From positions 372,001 through 436,000 of the forward strand of contig NZ_FWYF01000001.1 in NCBI RefSeq assembly GCF_900176375.1: a DNA stretch of 64,000 bases. Direction: 5' to 3'. Below, in pieces: positions 27,393-35,964 of the stretch (position 1 is the stretch's first letter; the number at the start of each line of letters is the position of its first letter). The notes beneath the pieces are model-generated. The model did no database searches. It was not told where the DNA came from and saw only the letters and a program-made list of their open reading frames with translations. A program made the translations under genes and the position numbers. The stretch comes from Reichenbachiella faecimaris. Its GTDB lineage: Bacteria; Bacteroidota; Bacteroidia; Cytophagales; Cyclobacteriaceae.

Positions 27393-27919
27393 AAAATTTT
27401 TATGGCAGCGTTTGCCACTTCATTTTTGAGCTGACGAACCCGCATATCAAAATCAATATCTTCATAATCGATATCATCAAAAGAAACGGATGATAGGAAT
27501 TCCACCAATTTTGAGGGATGTGTGGTAGATTGCCCTTTTTCATTGACATATCTAAGCTTCGTCCAGAGCATAGTCTTCAGCTCTGTTTCTTCATCATCTG
27601 TCATGAAATATTCCACGACCATGGAGTTGTGGTTGTGCCAGATAATCCTTGAGAAAATCTTCACCCATTCACCCATTCCTGCAGGTTTGATATAGGCTAT
27701 TTGGTGATTGTAAACCACCCAAATAGCATCAAATGCCTTATAAATTTCGGACATTTGCATCCCATACAATTTAGGAACCTTGTCCTCTCTGGCGTTAAAG
27801 AAATAATCGAAATACTTAGCATTGTTCAAATGCTTCAATGGGTCACAATCTTGGAAACGAATAACTGACCTTGATTTGGTCGTTTTTTGATACTTCTTAG
27901 AAGGGTCAAATTCAAACAT
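27389..27919 (-). CDS. acyl-CoA thioesterase, 4HBT hotdog family
   Basis: 176 residues with one hotdog domain. RFQDCDPLKHLNNAKYFDYF is the family's active-site segment, with Asp in the place used by 4-hydroxybenzoyl-CoA thioesterases, followed by YIKPAGMGEWVKIFSRIIW. Substrate cannot be read from sequence. It overlaps the upstream DinB gene by 8 bp and is the last gene of the block that begins at 29443. Confidence 0.88.
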   Translation of the reverse strand: MFEFDPSKKYQKTTKSRSVIRFQDCDPLKHLNNAKYFDYFFNAREDKVPKLYGMQMSEIYKAFDAIWVVYNHQIAYIKPAGMGEWVKIFSRIIWHNHNSMVVEYFMTDDEETELKTMLWTKLRYVNEKGQSTTHPSKLVEFLSSVSFDDIDYEDIDFDMRVRQLKNEVANAAIKIF

Positions 27920-28439
27920 GCTCTAAATATCTTTCGGTAATGATTTGTTTATGATGGGCCACATGCCCTGCAATTATAAATATAATTGCCCGAACCGAAA
28001 TGTCAGATCCATTGGCATTGCCTATTCGCTCTGTGGCCTGACTGGTGAAATTAGAAATCATTTCAATATGAGACTCTCTTAAGGATTCAAATTCTCCTAA
28101 TAAATCCTGAATGGAGTTTTTGGAATCATCAACCATTTCGACATAGAGGTGATCATCAAATCCGGGAAGTTTGGCTTTTTCACCCCTCGCAATAGACATG
28201 GCTCTAAACCCAAACATCCGTTCGGCATCTATGATATGCCTGACCAACTGTTTGATGGTCCACTTGCCTGCTGCATAGGCGTAATTATACCTATCGTCTG
28301 GGATGGCATGGATAAACTGAATAAAATCAGTCTTCTGCTCTACAATCAATTGAACTACGTCAGTCTCACCCACATGGCCTATGTAGCCTGCATAAAATTC
28401 GTGGTATTCATTGACTTCAGGTTTCGCAATCTTTATCAT
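27912..28439 (-). CDS. DinB family protein
   Basis: 175 residues, four-helix-bundle DinB/YfiT type. Metal-binding His are expected in WTIKQLVRHIIDAERMFGFR and FIIAGHVAHHKQIITERYL, both visible. Family members are putative thiol-dependent transferases (for example bacillithiol- or mycothiol-linked); activity here is unknown. Overlaps both neighbours (8 bp and 4 bp), so it is translated together with them. Confidence 0.9.
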   Translation of the reverse strand: MIKIAKPEVNEYHEFYAGYIGHVGETDVVQLIVEQKTDFIQFIHAIPDDRYNYAYAAGKWTIKQLVRHIIDAERMFGFRAMSIARGEKAKLPGFDDHLYVEMVDDSKNSIQDLLGEFESLRESHIEMISNFTSQATERIGNANGSDISVRAIIFIIAGHVAHHKQIITERYLEHV

Positions 28440-28921
28440 TTGTTTTCTAAAGTAAATCCATTGAGAAAAGTGAAAATTTCATCGTAACTATAAGGCTTTA
28501 GTGCACCATCCTTGTACGAGGCTTCAGTAAGCAATTGTTTCAATATGTCAATTTGGTCATCATCAATCAATACAATCTGATCTCCATTTTTTAAGATGTA
28601 CATGGGCGTTTTTACTTTCTTCACTTCCAGTACTACATACTCATTGTGGATATACCAATGTCCTCTTACCTTATTGGTGGTGGCCTGAAAACCGCCATTC
28701 TCTCTTTTGAACTTTTTATTGGCGTCAAAATTTATCTTGCTCTCTCCCATAAGATCAGAGGTAGTCCACTCAGAGTCGTTCAGCATTTTGTCAAAAATGG
28801 TAGATTTATTTTGGTCTAAAAACGTTTCCAAATAAATCGTCACCTGTTCCTCCATGGTTTGTGCATGCAAGCCAAAACCGCCTAATATCCATAAAAGAAA
28901 AAATGTGAGACGAAGTATCAT
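28436..28921 (-). CDS. hypothetical exported protein (161 aa)
   Basis: Signal peptide ending GLHAQ, then a single small domain with an alternating pattern (GHWYIHNEYVVLEVKKVKTPMYILKN) that suggests a lipocalin-like or META-type beta barrel. No named family is recognised with confidence. It lies between the carbonic-anhydrase-like and DinB genes with 3-4 bp spacing/overlap, so it belongs to the same operon. Confidence 0.72.
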   Translation of the reverse strand: MILRLTFFLLWILGGFGLHAQTMEEQVTIYLETFLDQNKSTIFDKMLNDSEWTTSDLMGESKINFDANKKFKRENGGFQATTNKVRGHWYIHNEYVVLEVKKVKTPMYILKNGDQIVLIDDDQIDILKQLLTEASYKDGALKPYSYDEIFTFLNGFTLENK

Positions 28922-28924
28922 AGC

Positions 28925-29443
28925 TTACTCCTTAAACCAGCCAGCATATTTCACATAGTTGTCTGCCGTTCGTTCGATCATGCCAAGGCCTTTTTCTCCT
29001 ATTTCTTTCACTTTTCGAGCTGGATTACCTACATAAATGGAGTTGGGTTCTATAATGGTATTTTCCAATACAATAGCACCAGCACCAATGATAGAACCAC
29101 TTTTTACAACCACATGATCCATCACAATTGCTCCCATTCCTATCAATACATTATCTTCTAGTGTGCATCCATGCACAATGGCATTGTGCCCGATAGATAC
29201 ACGATTGCCAATCACGGTTGCAGCTTTCTGATACGTACAATGAATAATTGCTCCATCCTGAATATTGGTATAGTCTCCAATGGTAATGGAATTGACATCC
29301 CCACGAACCACAGCATTGTACCAAACTGTACAATGATGCCCCATAGTAACATCTCCTATCACCACTGACGTTTCTGCAAACCAACAATCACTTCCATATT
29401 TTGGCTCTATGCCATTCAGTTTTCTGATCAAACTCATACCCAA
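28925..29443 (-). CDS. gamma-carbonic anhydrase-like hexapeptide-repeat protein
   Basis: 172 residues of left-handed beta-helix repeats (VVIGDVTMGHHCTVW, VVRGDVNSITIGDYTNIQDG). The three family zinc-ligand His are present: one in AIIHCTYQ and two in SIGHNAIVHGC. Such proteins (YrdA/CaiE/gamma-CA-like) bind zinc; many have weak or no measurable carbonic anhydrase activity. The C-terminal helix NYVKYAGWFKE is typical. It is followed closely by three further minus-strand genes. Confidence 0.92.
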   Translation of the reverse strand: MGMSLIRKLNGIEPKYGSDCWFAETSVVIGDVTMGHHCTVWYNAVVRGDVNSITIGDYTNIQDGAIIHCTYQKAATVIGNRVSIGHNAIVHGCTLEDNVLIGMGAIVMDHVVVKSGSIIGAGAIVLENTIIEPNSIYVGNPARKVKEIGEKGLGMIERTADNYVKYAGWFKE

Positions 29444-29461
29444 GATTTGTTTACAACAAAT

Positions 29462-30124
29462 CTATTCGTTTGAATTCTGCCATGCAAGTATAGCCGAGTC
29501 ACTGACGACTATATCATCTCGTAATTTTTGATCTGGAATTGGCTCATCATAACGATTGTTGATGGGCAATACCCCCGCCCATACATTAAGATTGTAATCC
29601 TCCGATTCATCGACAGGGTCTCCAGTCCTGATTTTGGCGGAAGCCGCATCAATCTTAAATTTTAATACAGAAGTAATATCCAATTCCTTTTGGCTCGGTA
29701 CCCGACATTCATCCCATCTGCCTTTGAGGATATTTTCGGTAATCACAAAAAGCCCATGGTTCTTATCTTCATTGGACTCCACCTCCTCTGCTGTTCCAAA
29801 TAATACCACAGACCTATAATTGGCCGAATGGTGGAAGGCTGATCGTGCCAACACCAACCCATCCAGATGAGTGACAGCCATACAAACAGGTATACCTTCT
29901 TTTACAGCCTTTATCGTTCTGCTCTTTACTGAGCCGTGCACATAGATGGTTTCTCCGTCGCGCCCATAAGCCGTAGGGATGATAAAGGGTTCTCCATTCA
30001 TCACAAAGCTGATATGGCAAATACAACCTGCATCCAGTATATTAAAAACCTGTTCTTTGTCATAAGTTGCCCTTTTGGCGCCTCTGACTACTTTGTTTTT
30101 AGCTGTCTTTTCGTATTGTTCCAT
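29462..30124 (-). CDS. pyridoxamine 5'-phosphate oxidase family flavoprotein
   Basis: 220 residues from ATG 30124 (MEQYEKTAKNKVVRGAKRAT); the frame extends to 30175, but that part lies in the divergent control region. Split-barrel FMN-binding fold with GCICHISFVMNGEPFIIPTAYGRDG, TIYVHGSVKSRTIK and ARSAFHHSANYRSVV. Members bind FMN or F420 and are rarely true PNPOx. Divergent transcription from a MocR regulator, which carries a PLP domain, suggests control by that regulator and a link to B6 or flavin metabolism. Confidence 0.88.
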   Translation of the reverse strand: MEQYEKTAKNKVVRGAKRATYDKEQVFNILDAGCICHISFVMNGEPFIIPTAYGRDGETIYVHGSVKSRTIKAVKEGIPVCMAVTHLDGLVLARSAFHHSANYRSVVLFGTAEEVESNEDKNHGLFVITENILKGRWDECRVPSQKELDITSVLKFKIDAASAKIRTGDPVDESEDYNLNVWAGVLPINNRYDEPIPDQKLRDDIVVSDSAILAWQNSNE

Positions 30125-30147
30125 TGTAATAAATTTTAATCTCAGGT

Positions 30148-30210
30148 CAAATGTATCAATCAACTGGATTATCATTGTAATCCATTAATCACAAAACAAC
30201 TGGTCCAGTT
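30148..30210. promoter_or_regulatory. divergent control region with MocR operator candidates
   Basis: Three elements lie between the PNPOx-like and MocR genes. A minus-strand -7 element TACATTTG is at 30155-30148. A perfect inverted repeat GGATTA-N6-TAATCC is at 30166-30183. A second repeat AACTGG-T-CCAGTT at 30198-30210 touches the MocR start codon. CAACTGG is also directly repeated at 30161 and 30197, 36 bp apart. MocR/PdxR regulators are known to bind direct or inverted repeats in such divergent regions. Confidence 0.5.
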
Positions 30211-31665
30211 ATGCTACCTTGGAAATCCATAATTACGATTAATAGATCTGACACGCGCCCCGTCTATCTCCAAATTTCTGATACAATCATCAGCGAAATC
30301 ATGCAGGGAAGAATTCAAAAAGGTTTTAAAATGCCAGGAAGCAGATCATTGGCTATTTTTCTAAAGGTCAATCGGAAAACCATTCTACAAGCCTATGATG
30401 AACTCATGGCACAAGGCTGGATGGAAATCATACCTACTAAAGGTACCTTCATTAAAGAATCACTTCCTGAAATCAAACTGAGACCTTTGGGTGAAGCCGC
30501 AAGCCAATTACCAGCCAGCACGCCTAGTATTGCAACTAAATATGACATACCACGAGGCGAACACGTAATAGATGATGGTACGCCAGACTATAGATTGGCA
30601 CCTATTGATTTGTTGCTCAAAACGGCTCGATCAGTTTCTAAAGGAGCCATAGGAAAATCCGTACTCCTGGGCAATCACTATTTTGGAGAAAATACGTTAA
30701 GAAAGAATCTAGCCTCTTACCTGTCTGCTACCCGAGCCATCAATGGAAATGTTGACAACATTCTAATTACCAGAGGCAGTCAGATGGCTATCTATCTGGC
30801 TTTTGCTACACTGTTGGAAAAAGGTGATCGCGTTGTTGTTGGGGAATTAAATTATCATTCTGCAGATCGAGCCATCATCACTGCTGGCGGAGATCTAATA
30901 AAAGTACCTGTAGCAGAAAATGGGCTAGACCTAGACGCAGTGGAAAAAGCGGCCAAAAGCAAGGCGATTAGAGCCATGTATGTGACGCCCCACCACCAAT
31001 ACCCTACTACAGTGACCATGCCTGTGGAAAACAGAATGCGACTGCTTGAATTGGCCGAAAAATATGACTTCTACATTATAGAAGATGACTATGATTACGA
31101 TTACCACTATAATCGTTCACCCATCTTGCCACTGGCAAGTATAGACCGAAACGGACGAATTATTTATATAGGCTCATTCAGTAAAATCCTTGTGCCCTCT
31201 ATTCGCATAGGTTATATGTTTGCTCATTCATCAATCATTCAGTCATGTGGTCAACTTCGCATGATTATCGACAAATTGGGTGACCCAATCATGGAGCGGG
31301 CATTGGCAGAAATGATTGCCAGCAATGAAATTGATCGATTTCTTAAAAAGGCTGTGAATACATACAAAGCGCGCAGGGATTTATTCTGCTTACGACTCAA
31401 GGAAACCTTGGCAGATGAAATAAATTTTGAAATTCCTGATGGTGGCATGGCCGTATGGGTCGCTTTCAAAAACGTAAAAATTGCGGCACTGATAGAGTCA
31501 GCCCATAGGCTAAAACTTAGTTTGAAAATTGATATTTATGAACACACTGAATATGCTTGCAGATTTGGTTTTGCCTCCATGTCTCTGGATGAAATTGAAA
31601 GCAACACAGCACTACTCTCACAGGCCATTCAGTCCCTTTTAGTCAATAAATCGCTCCAGTCGTAG
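30211..31665 (+). CDS. MocR-type (GntR-HTH plus aminotransferase) transcriptional regulator
   Basis: 484 residues. N-terminal GntR winged helix (RPVYLQISDTIISEIMQGRI, then KMPGSRSLAIFLKVNRKT) joined to a class I aminotransferase domain. The domain keeps the PLP pocket: EDDYDYDYHY and the Schiff-base Lys325 in GSFSKILVPSIRIGYM. MocR members use PLP or an amino-PLP adduct as effector and often control vitamin B6 or GABA genes. The adjacent PNPOx-like gene is the natural target. Confidence 0.93.
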   Translation: MLPWKSIITINRSDTRPVYLQISDTIISEIMQGRIQKGFKMPGSRSLAIFLKVNRKTILQAYDELMAQGWMEIIPTKGTFIKESLPEIKLRPLGEAASQLPASTPSIATKYDIPRGEHVIDDGTPDYRLAPIDLLLKTARSVSKGAIGKSVLLGNHYFGENTLRKNLASYLSATRAINGNVDNILITRGSQMAIYLAFATLLEKGDRVVVGELNYHSADRAIITAGGDLIKVPVAENGLDLDAVEKAAKSKAIRAMYVTPHHQYPTTVTMPVENRMRLLELAEKYDFYIIEDDYDYDYHYNRSPILPLASIDRNGRIIYIGSFSKILVPSIRIGYMFAHSSIIQSCGQLRMIIDKLGDPIMERALAEMIASNEIDRFLKKAVNTYKARRDLFCLRLKETLADEINFEIPDGGMAVWVAFKNVKIAALIESAHRLKLSLKIDIYEHTEYACRFGFASMSLDEIESNTALLSQAIQSLLVNKSLQS

Positions 31666-31785
31666 AAATTATTTGGTTATTACGATCAATCATCGTTAGT
31701 TTAAATATCTTGTGATATATTTAGAATTACAACTGCCTTTCCTGCCAGCTATCTGTGGATCCTTACATGATGAAAAGGTTATTGA

Positions 31786-32928
31786 ATGCGTGTAGAGCAA
31801 CGAAAATGGAATAAAAAAGCAGGTTGGAAAATATTATCCGACCTAGGGTTGGGATCAAATGCCCAGCTGGTATTTGTATTTGGGTCTACTGATCTGGTAC
31901 AAGATCAAAATCTGTTTGGAGAAGTTAGATCCACTTACCCAAATGCTGAAATTGTAGTAAGCTCTGGCTCAGGAGAAATCATAGCCGGAAAAGTGTCTCA
32001 ACACACTCTAAACGTTACGGCACTGCACTTCGAAAAAACCACAATCAAAACTTTAGAAATTAATCTGGACGACGTAAAAGATAGTTTTGACGTAGGCGCA
32101 CACATTTCTGCCCAAATAGAAAAAGACGGGTTATCTAACCTTATGATTTTTTCTAATGGTAATAAAATCAATGGCTCCCACCTTCTCACTGGACTTCAAT
32201 TCAATCTATCAGAAGCTGTACCCATTACTGGAGGACTAGCAGGTGCATACGACCCATTTTCATCTACTTATACAGGGCTAAATACAGTTGGTACAGAAGG
32301 CAAAGTCATCGGCATTGGTTTTTATGGGGAGCATCTGAAGATCGGTCATTCCTCAAAAGCAGGCTGGACACCATTTGGCCCTGAGCGATTTATCACTAAA
32401 TCAACCAATAATATATTGTTCGAATTGAACGAAGAACCCATACTGGACTTCTATAAAAAATACCTTGATGGTCTTTTTGAAGATATGGTCGAAGCCATAA
32501 GGATTTATCCCCTAGGCATAAAAACAGACCATGGACATGAACGGTTATTGAGAGCATTTTTGGATTATAATCCAGAAAATGGAGGAGCACTTTTTGCTGG
32601 TGACATGCCTGAAGGTGCCAAAGTGAGAATGATGCGATCCAATGTGAATTCATTGATTGATGCGGCTGGAGAAGCTGCTATTTCAAGTATGGAACCTTTT
32701 GAAATAGAAAAACCTGATTTGGCTATTTGTGTCAGTTGTGTTGGCCGACAGTTTGTACTTCAGGACTGGATCAATGAAGAAATAGAAGGAGTAACAACCG
32801 CGTTTGGTGATGACATGCCAATGGCTGGTTTCTATTCTTATGGAGAAATTGCCCCTCAGGCTCCAAAACAAAAGAGCGCACTTCACAACCATACCATGAC
32901 CATTACCACCTTTAAAGAGCTCGTATGA
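31786..32928 (+). CDS. FIST domain signal-sensing protein
   Basis: 380 residues. FIST_N domain (LVFVFGSTDLVQDQNLFGEV, VSSGSGEIIAG, PITGGLAGAYDPF) followed by FIST_C (YKKYLDGLFEDMVEAIRIYPLG ... GFYSYGEIAPQ). FIST proteins are predicted cytosolic sensors of small ligands, possibly amino acids, usually next to signalling genes. Its stop overlaps the start of a histidine kinase by 4 bp, making a sensor-kinase pair. No TM helix or signal peptide. Confidence 0.92.
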   Translation: MRVEQRKWNKKAGWKILSDLGLGSNAQLVFVFGSTDLVQDQNLFGEVRSTYPNAEIVVSSGSGEIIAGKVSQHTLNVTALHFEKTTIKTLEINLDDVKDSFDVGAHISAQIEKDGLSNLMIFSNGNKINGSHLLTGLQFNLSEAVPITGGLAGAYDPFSSTYTGLNTVGTEGKVIGIGFYGEHLKIGHSSKAGWTPFGPERFITKSTNNILFELNEEPILDFYKKYLDGLFEDMVEAIRIYPLGIKTDHGHERLLRAFLDYNPENGGALFAGDMPEGAKVRMMRSNVNSLIDAAGEAAISSMEPFEIEKPDLAICVSCVGRQFVLQDWINEEIEGVTTAFGDDMPMAGFYSYGEIAPQAPKQKSALHNHTMTITTFKELV

Positions 32929-33806
32929 AGTCTGAGTACAACAAAATATTGAATCGGCAAATCAAAAAATACTCAAATGGTGAAGGTATTCCAGATGATC
33001 TTGGGCCACTATTCAATAGTATCAGTGAGTTCTATGATAATTTCGAAAGAGATCAAAAACTCGTAGAAAGAGTGATGGATCTGAGTTCAGATGAATTGAT
33101 GGATTCTAATCTAGAACTTAAAAAGCTAAACGAGGAAATGGATCGTTTTGTCTATAGCACCTCGCATGATCTGCGTGCTCCACTCCTCTCGATTCTGGGT
33201 TTGCTCAATATCATTGAAAATGAAAATACCCAATACGATATCAAAGGCTATCTAAAGCTGCTCAGAGATAGCACAGTAAAACTCGACAGATTTATCAGTG
33301 ACATTATTGACTATTCGAGAAATACCAGATTAGAGGTCAATTGTGTAGAAGTCAATTTCACTACCATAATCGACGAAAGCTTCAAGCACTTGAACTATAT
33401 GCCTGGCTGCTCCACTCTACTCAAACTGATCAATATAGACGATCATGCCAAGCTATACAGTGATGATCGCAGGCTTTCCATCATCTTCAATAACCTGATT
33501 TCTAATGCCATTAAATATCAGAAACCAGATATTGAAGATAGTTTTATCAATATAGAAGCTGAGATCACAGCCACAGAGCTCAAAGTAGAAATCGAAGACA
33601 ATGGTGTGGGTATTGAGGAGCAATATTTGGATCACATATTTGATATGTTTTATCGCGCTTCACCAGAAGCCAAGGGCTCAGGGTTGGGCTTGTACATTGT
33701 ACAAGAAACTTTGGAAAAACTCAGTGGCCAAATCGAGGTGGAGTCTACCTTTGGGGAAGGCACCAAATTTACTGTGACTATCCCAAACATGACCTTAGGC
33801 ATTTAG
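32925..33806 (+). CDS. soluble histidine kinase paired with FIST sensor
   Basis: 293 residues. No TM helix and no PAS/GAF domain: a short N-terminal helix/coiled region leads to the HisKA domain with phospho-acceptor His81 in RFVYSTSHDLRAPLLSI. HATPase_c follows, with N box NNLISNAIKYQ, G1 DNGVGIEEQ and G2 GSGLGLYIVQE. Because it lacks its own sensor, the FIST protein encoded 4 bp upstream is the likely input. No response regulator is adjacent. Confidence 0.93.
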   Translation: MKSEYNKILNRQIKKYSNGEGIPDDLGPLFNSISEFYDNFERDQKLVERVMDLSSDELMDSNLELKKLNEEMDRFVYSTSHDLRAPLLSILGLLNIIENENTQYDIKGYLKLLRDSTVKLDRFISDIIDYSRNTRLEVNCVEVNFTTIIDESFKHLNYMPGCSTLLKLINIDDHAKLYSDDRRLSIIFNNLISNAIKYQKPDIEDSFINIEAEITATELKVEIEDNGVGIEEQYLDHIFDMFYRASPEAKGSGLGLYIVQETLEKLSGQIEVESTFGEGTKFTVTIPNMTLGI

Positions 33807-33808
33807 TT

Positions 33809-34285
33809 ATGAAGTGGTTGACTATCATATTTGTTTCCATTTGCTTTTGTTTTCAAAGCCATGCGCAAAGCACCCCACCAAATGCACTCACCCCATACTT
33901 CAATGCCCTAGTTGTCAGCAATATAGATAGCGCATTAGTTTGGTATCAAAAGATTTTAGGGTATGAGATATTGAATCAAAAACAATTTCCTGAAATGGGG
34001 TTTAAACAGGCCAACCTTTCTAATGGCCCAGCCAATTTGGAATTGATTGAATTGAATTCAGCCATAAGTCTTCAAGAAGTCATTCCAAACTATAATGCCA
34101 AGACTAAAGTAATTGGCCTTTTCAAATTCGGCTTTCAGGTGGATCAGTTTGATGCCTGGATTGAGTATCTTGAAGGTCAACAAGTTCAATTCAATGGCCG
34201 CGTGGTTACGGATGACCTCACAAATAAACGCATGGTCGTCATTTTGGACCCGGATGGCAATCGGGTACAATTGTTTGAAAAATAA
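33809..34285 (+). CDS. exported VOC (glyoxalase-like) protein
   Basis: 158 residues: signal peptide ending SHAQ, then a single VOC domain (YFNALVVSNIDSALVWYQKIL, LDPDGNRVQLFEK). An exported glyoxalase-like protein is uncommon, since most VOC proteins are cytosolic; the cleavage site is however clear. Starts 2 bp after the histidine kinase, so it is in the same operon. Substrate unknown. Confidence 0.85.
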   Translation: MKWLTIIFVSICFCFQSHAQSTPPNALTPYFNALVVSNIDSALVWYQKILGYEILNQKQFPEMGFKQANLSNGPANLELIELNSAISLQEVIPNYNAKTKVIGLFKFGFQVDQFDAWIEYLEGQQVQFNGRVVTDDLTNKRMVVILDPDGNRVQLFEK

Positions 34286-34301
34286 CTTGATCCTAAAACT
34301 C

Positions 34302-34865
34302 ATGCTTACGACCAAAACCTCATTGACACAAAAAATACACATCAGCCTACTGGTTATGATCTTTTTGTTTTCGGTAGATGCACTGTTTGCACAGGATGTA
34401 TCTGACAGTCTCACTTTTATTCATTTCAAAACGGAGCAAAAAGTAATCCTAACTACAGGGATGCTAGTGGAAATCAAAACCAATGACCATCAAAAGCTAG
34501 TGGGTGAATTCACTGGAGGATCTACAACAGCACTTCATCTAAAACAGAAAAACAGTACCCAAAAGCTGGCCATGGCCAACATTAAAAAAATCACAGCCTA
34601 CAATGAGGGAAGCAAAGACCCCATTACAGGCACGGTGCGATTTGTGGTAAGTGCTTCCAGTGCCACATCCTTGCTCTTGGGTGGAGGTGCAGCAGCAGGT
34701 GGCATAGTCACAATCAGCAGCCATGCTGCATTAGGCCTGGGATTGATGGGGGTAAGTGTCCCACTCATCTACTATGGCATCAAACTGCATCTGATGCTAA
34801 AAAACGCTGACCGTGATGTGATTAAAATGAATAAGGGCTGGGAAGTGACTGCTTCACAGAGATAG
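34302..34865 (+). CDS. hypothetical exported/membrane protein (187 aa)
   Basis: Start chosen at ATG 34302, giving a signal sequence ending ALFAQ. The same frame runs up to 34113 inside the preceding gene, but that part is out-of-frame noise. The mature protein has a small beta-rich part (VILTTGMLVEIKTNDHQKLVGEF) resembling an SH3/Sm-like barrel, then two hydrophobic segments (SSATSLLLGGGAAAGG and ALGLGLMGVSVPLIYYG). No family recognised. It follows the VOC gene by 16 bp. Confidence 0.72.
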   Translation: MLTTKTSLTQKIHISLLVMIFLFSVDALFAQDVSDSLTFIHFKTEQKVILTTGMLVEIKTNDHQKLVGEFTGGSTTALHLKQKNSTQKLAMANIKKITAYNEGSKDPITGTVRFVVSASSATSLLLGGGAAAGGIVTISSHAALGLGLMGVSVPLIYYGIKLHLMLKNADRDVIKMNKGWEVTASQR

Positions 34866-34966
34866 GTTCTGACGTTCGACTTCACCTCTTTATCACTCGT
34901 TATTCGCTTTATGGTTTTTTGGCAGAATTAATCCGTAGCTTTGCGCCTGCAAATAAATACACCCCT

Positions 34967-35413
34967 ATGAAACGCGTCAAAGCATACAAACAGCTATTCA
35001 ACGTAGAAGCAGACACAGATCTGAAGCAGTTGAAATCTACCTATAGAAATTTGGTAAAAGAATGGCATCCAGACAAGTTTCAAGACGAGGTCAAAAAATC
35101 TGAAGCTGAAATCAAAAGCCAGGAGATCATTGACGCGTATCACTTCTTAGTGAGCATTGCACCAGAGACTAAAGCGGCCAATCTGGACGAATACACCAAA
35201 ACCACCACAGAATCAGGAATTGCTGACTTCAAACACAAAGGCTTGCTTCTGGAAGTATCATTCACAGACGGCACCACATACGAGTACTTTGGGGTAAATA
35301 GAAACTTGTATCTCAAGTTCGTGAATGCAGAAAAACAATTCCGCTTTGCCAAAAGAAACATCTTCAACTCCTTCCTTTATAGAAAATCAAAGCGGGATCT
35401 GGAGATGGCTTAA
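34967..35413 (+). CDS. J-domain protein with C-terminal KTSC domain
   Basis: 148 residues from ATG 34967. N-terminal J domain (~5-60) with the DnaK-stimulating HPD at 34-36 (KEWHPDKFQD). The last ~55 residues match the KTSC domain (LLLEVSFTDGTTYEYFGVNRNLYLKFV), whose function is unknown. There is no Gly/Phe or zinc-finger region, so this is a minimal class III J protein. It may recruit DnaK to a client or RNA bound by KTSC. It is separated from the upstream gene by ~100 bp. Confidence 0.85.
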   Translation: MKRVKAYKQLFNVEADTDLKQLKSTYRNLVKEWHPDKFQDEVKKSEAEIKSQEIIDAYHFLVSIAPETKAANLDEYTKTTTESGIADFKHKGLLLEVSFTDGTTYEYFGVNRNLYLKFVNAEKQFRFAKRNIFNSFLYRKSKRDLEMA

Positions 35414-35604
35414 GCAGCCATCTTTCTACCCAAATAAAATATCTCGAAAAGGAATCCAAAGAATAAGGAAGACTTATTCATTCAAAAAAGCTTTAGAATA
35501 TAATATGCTCAATTCAAATTTTGAAATATTCACAGCAAATTCTTTAAATTAGTAAAAGGAACTTATATCGTTCGCTGACCCATTATTAACTCAGCCAGTG
35601 CCAT

Positions 35605-35844
35605 TTGAAGCTAGAAATTGATTTTTATAACGTCATCCTTATTCTAGGATTGATCCAAGGGATAATGTTGATCCTATCAGCATTTTTTAATAAACCTAAC
35701 TTATCTAAGAAACTATTTACCACCATTATTGGTATTTTATGTCTTACTACATTTGACACAATTCTTTTTGATGAGGTCGATTTCAGAGGTTATTCTTTTA
35801 CATCCAGAATGCTAATAGGTTTTTTTCCTCTGGATCTAAGGTAA
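35605..35844 (+). pseudogene. remnant of membrane-anchored AraC-type regulator (N-terminal part)
   Basis: A TTG-started 79-codon frame encodes three hydrophobic helices (FYNVILILGLIQGIMLILSAFF, LFTTIIGILCLTTFD) that resemble the first helices of the multi-TM N-terminal domain in Bacteroidota AraC-family regulators. It then stops at LDLR. A possible frameshifted continuation (VMYPYLLQNIKF) follows in another frame, but the rest of the TM domain and the HTH are absent. The flanks (35414-35604 and 35845-35917) are AT-rich and show nothing else. The family assignment is tentative. Confidence 0.42.
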
Positions 35845-35917
35845 TGTACCCTTATTTACTTCAAAACATCAAATTTTTCAACGGCTTAAAAATTGAGAAA
35901 CAAAAAATATTATTATA

Positions 35918-35950
35918 TTGTTGTCGTATATATTATATTTGCGGCAACAA
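35918..35950. promoter_or_regulatory. promoter with overlapping MarR-type operator candidate
   Basis: An inverted repeat TTGTTGTCG (35918-35926) / CGGCAACAA (35942-35950), 8 of 9 bases matching, brackets an AT-rich centre. The centre contains the Bacteroidota -7 element TATATTTG at 35934-35941. It ends 14 bp before the VOC gene. Binding by the MarR protein encoded two genes on would block this promoter, the usual MarR autoregulatory arrangement. Confidence 0.55.
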
Positions 35951-35964
35951 AAATATTTCATACA

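Noticed and set aside
27389-29443. Thioesterase-DinB-hypothetical-carbonic anhydrase block as a new system
   Set aside because: Overlapping genes show co-expression, but each belongs to a broad housekeeping-type family and nothing ties them into one pathway.
34113-34301. Upstream extension of the 187-aa exported protein
   Set aside because: It overlaps the exported VOC gene in another frame, and a clear signal peptide begins at 34302.
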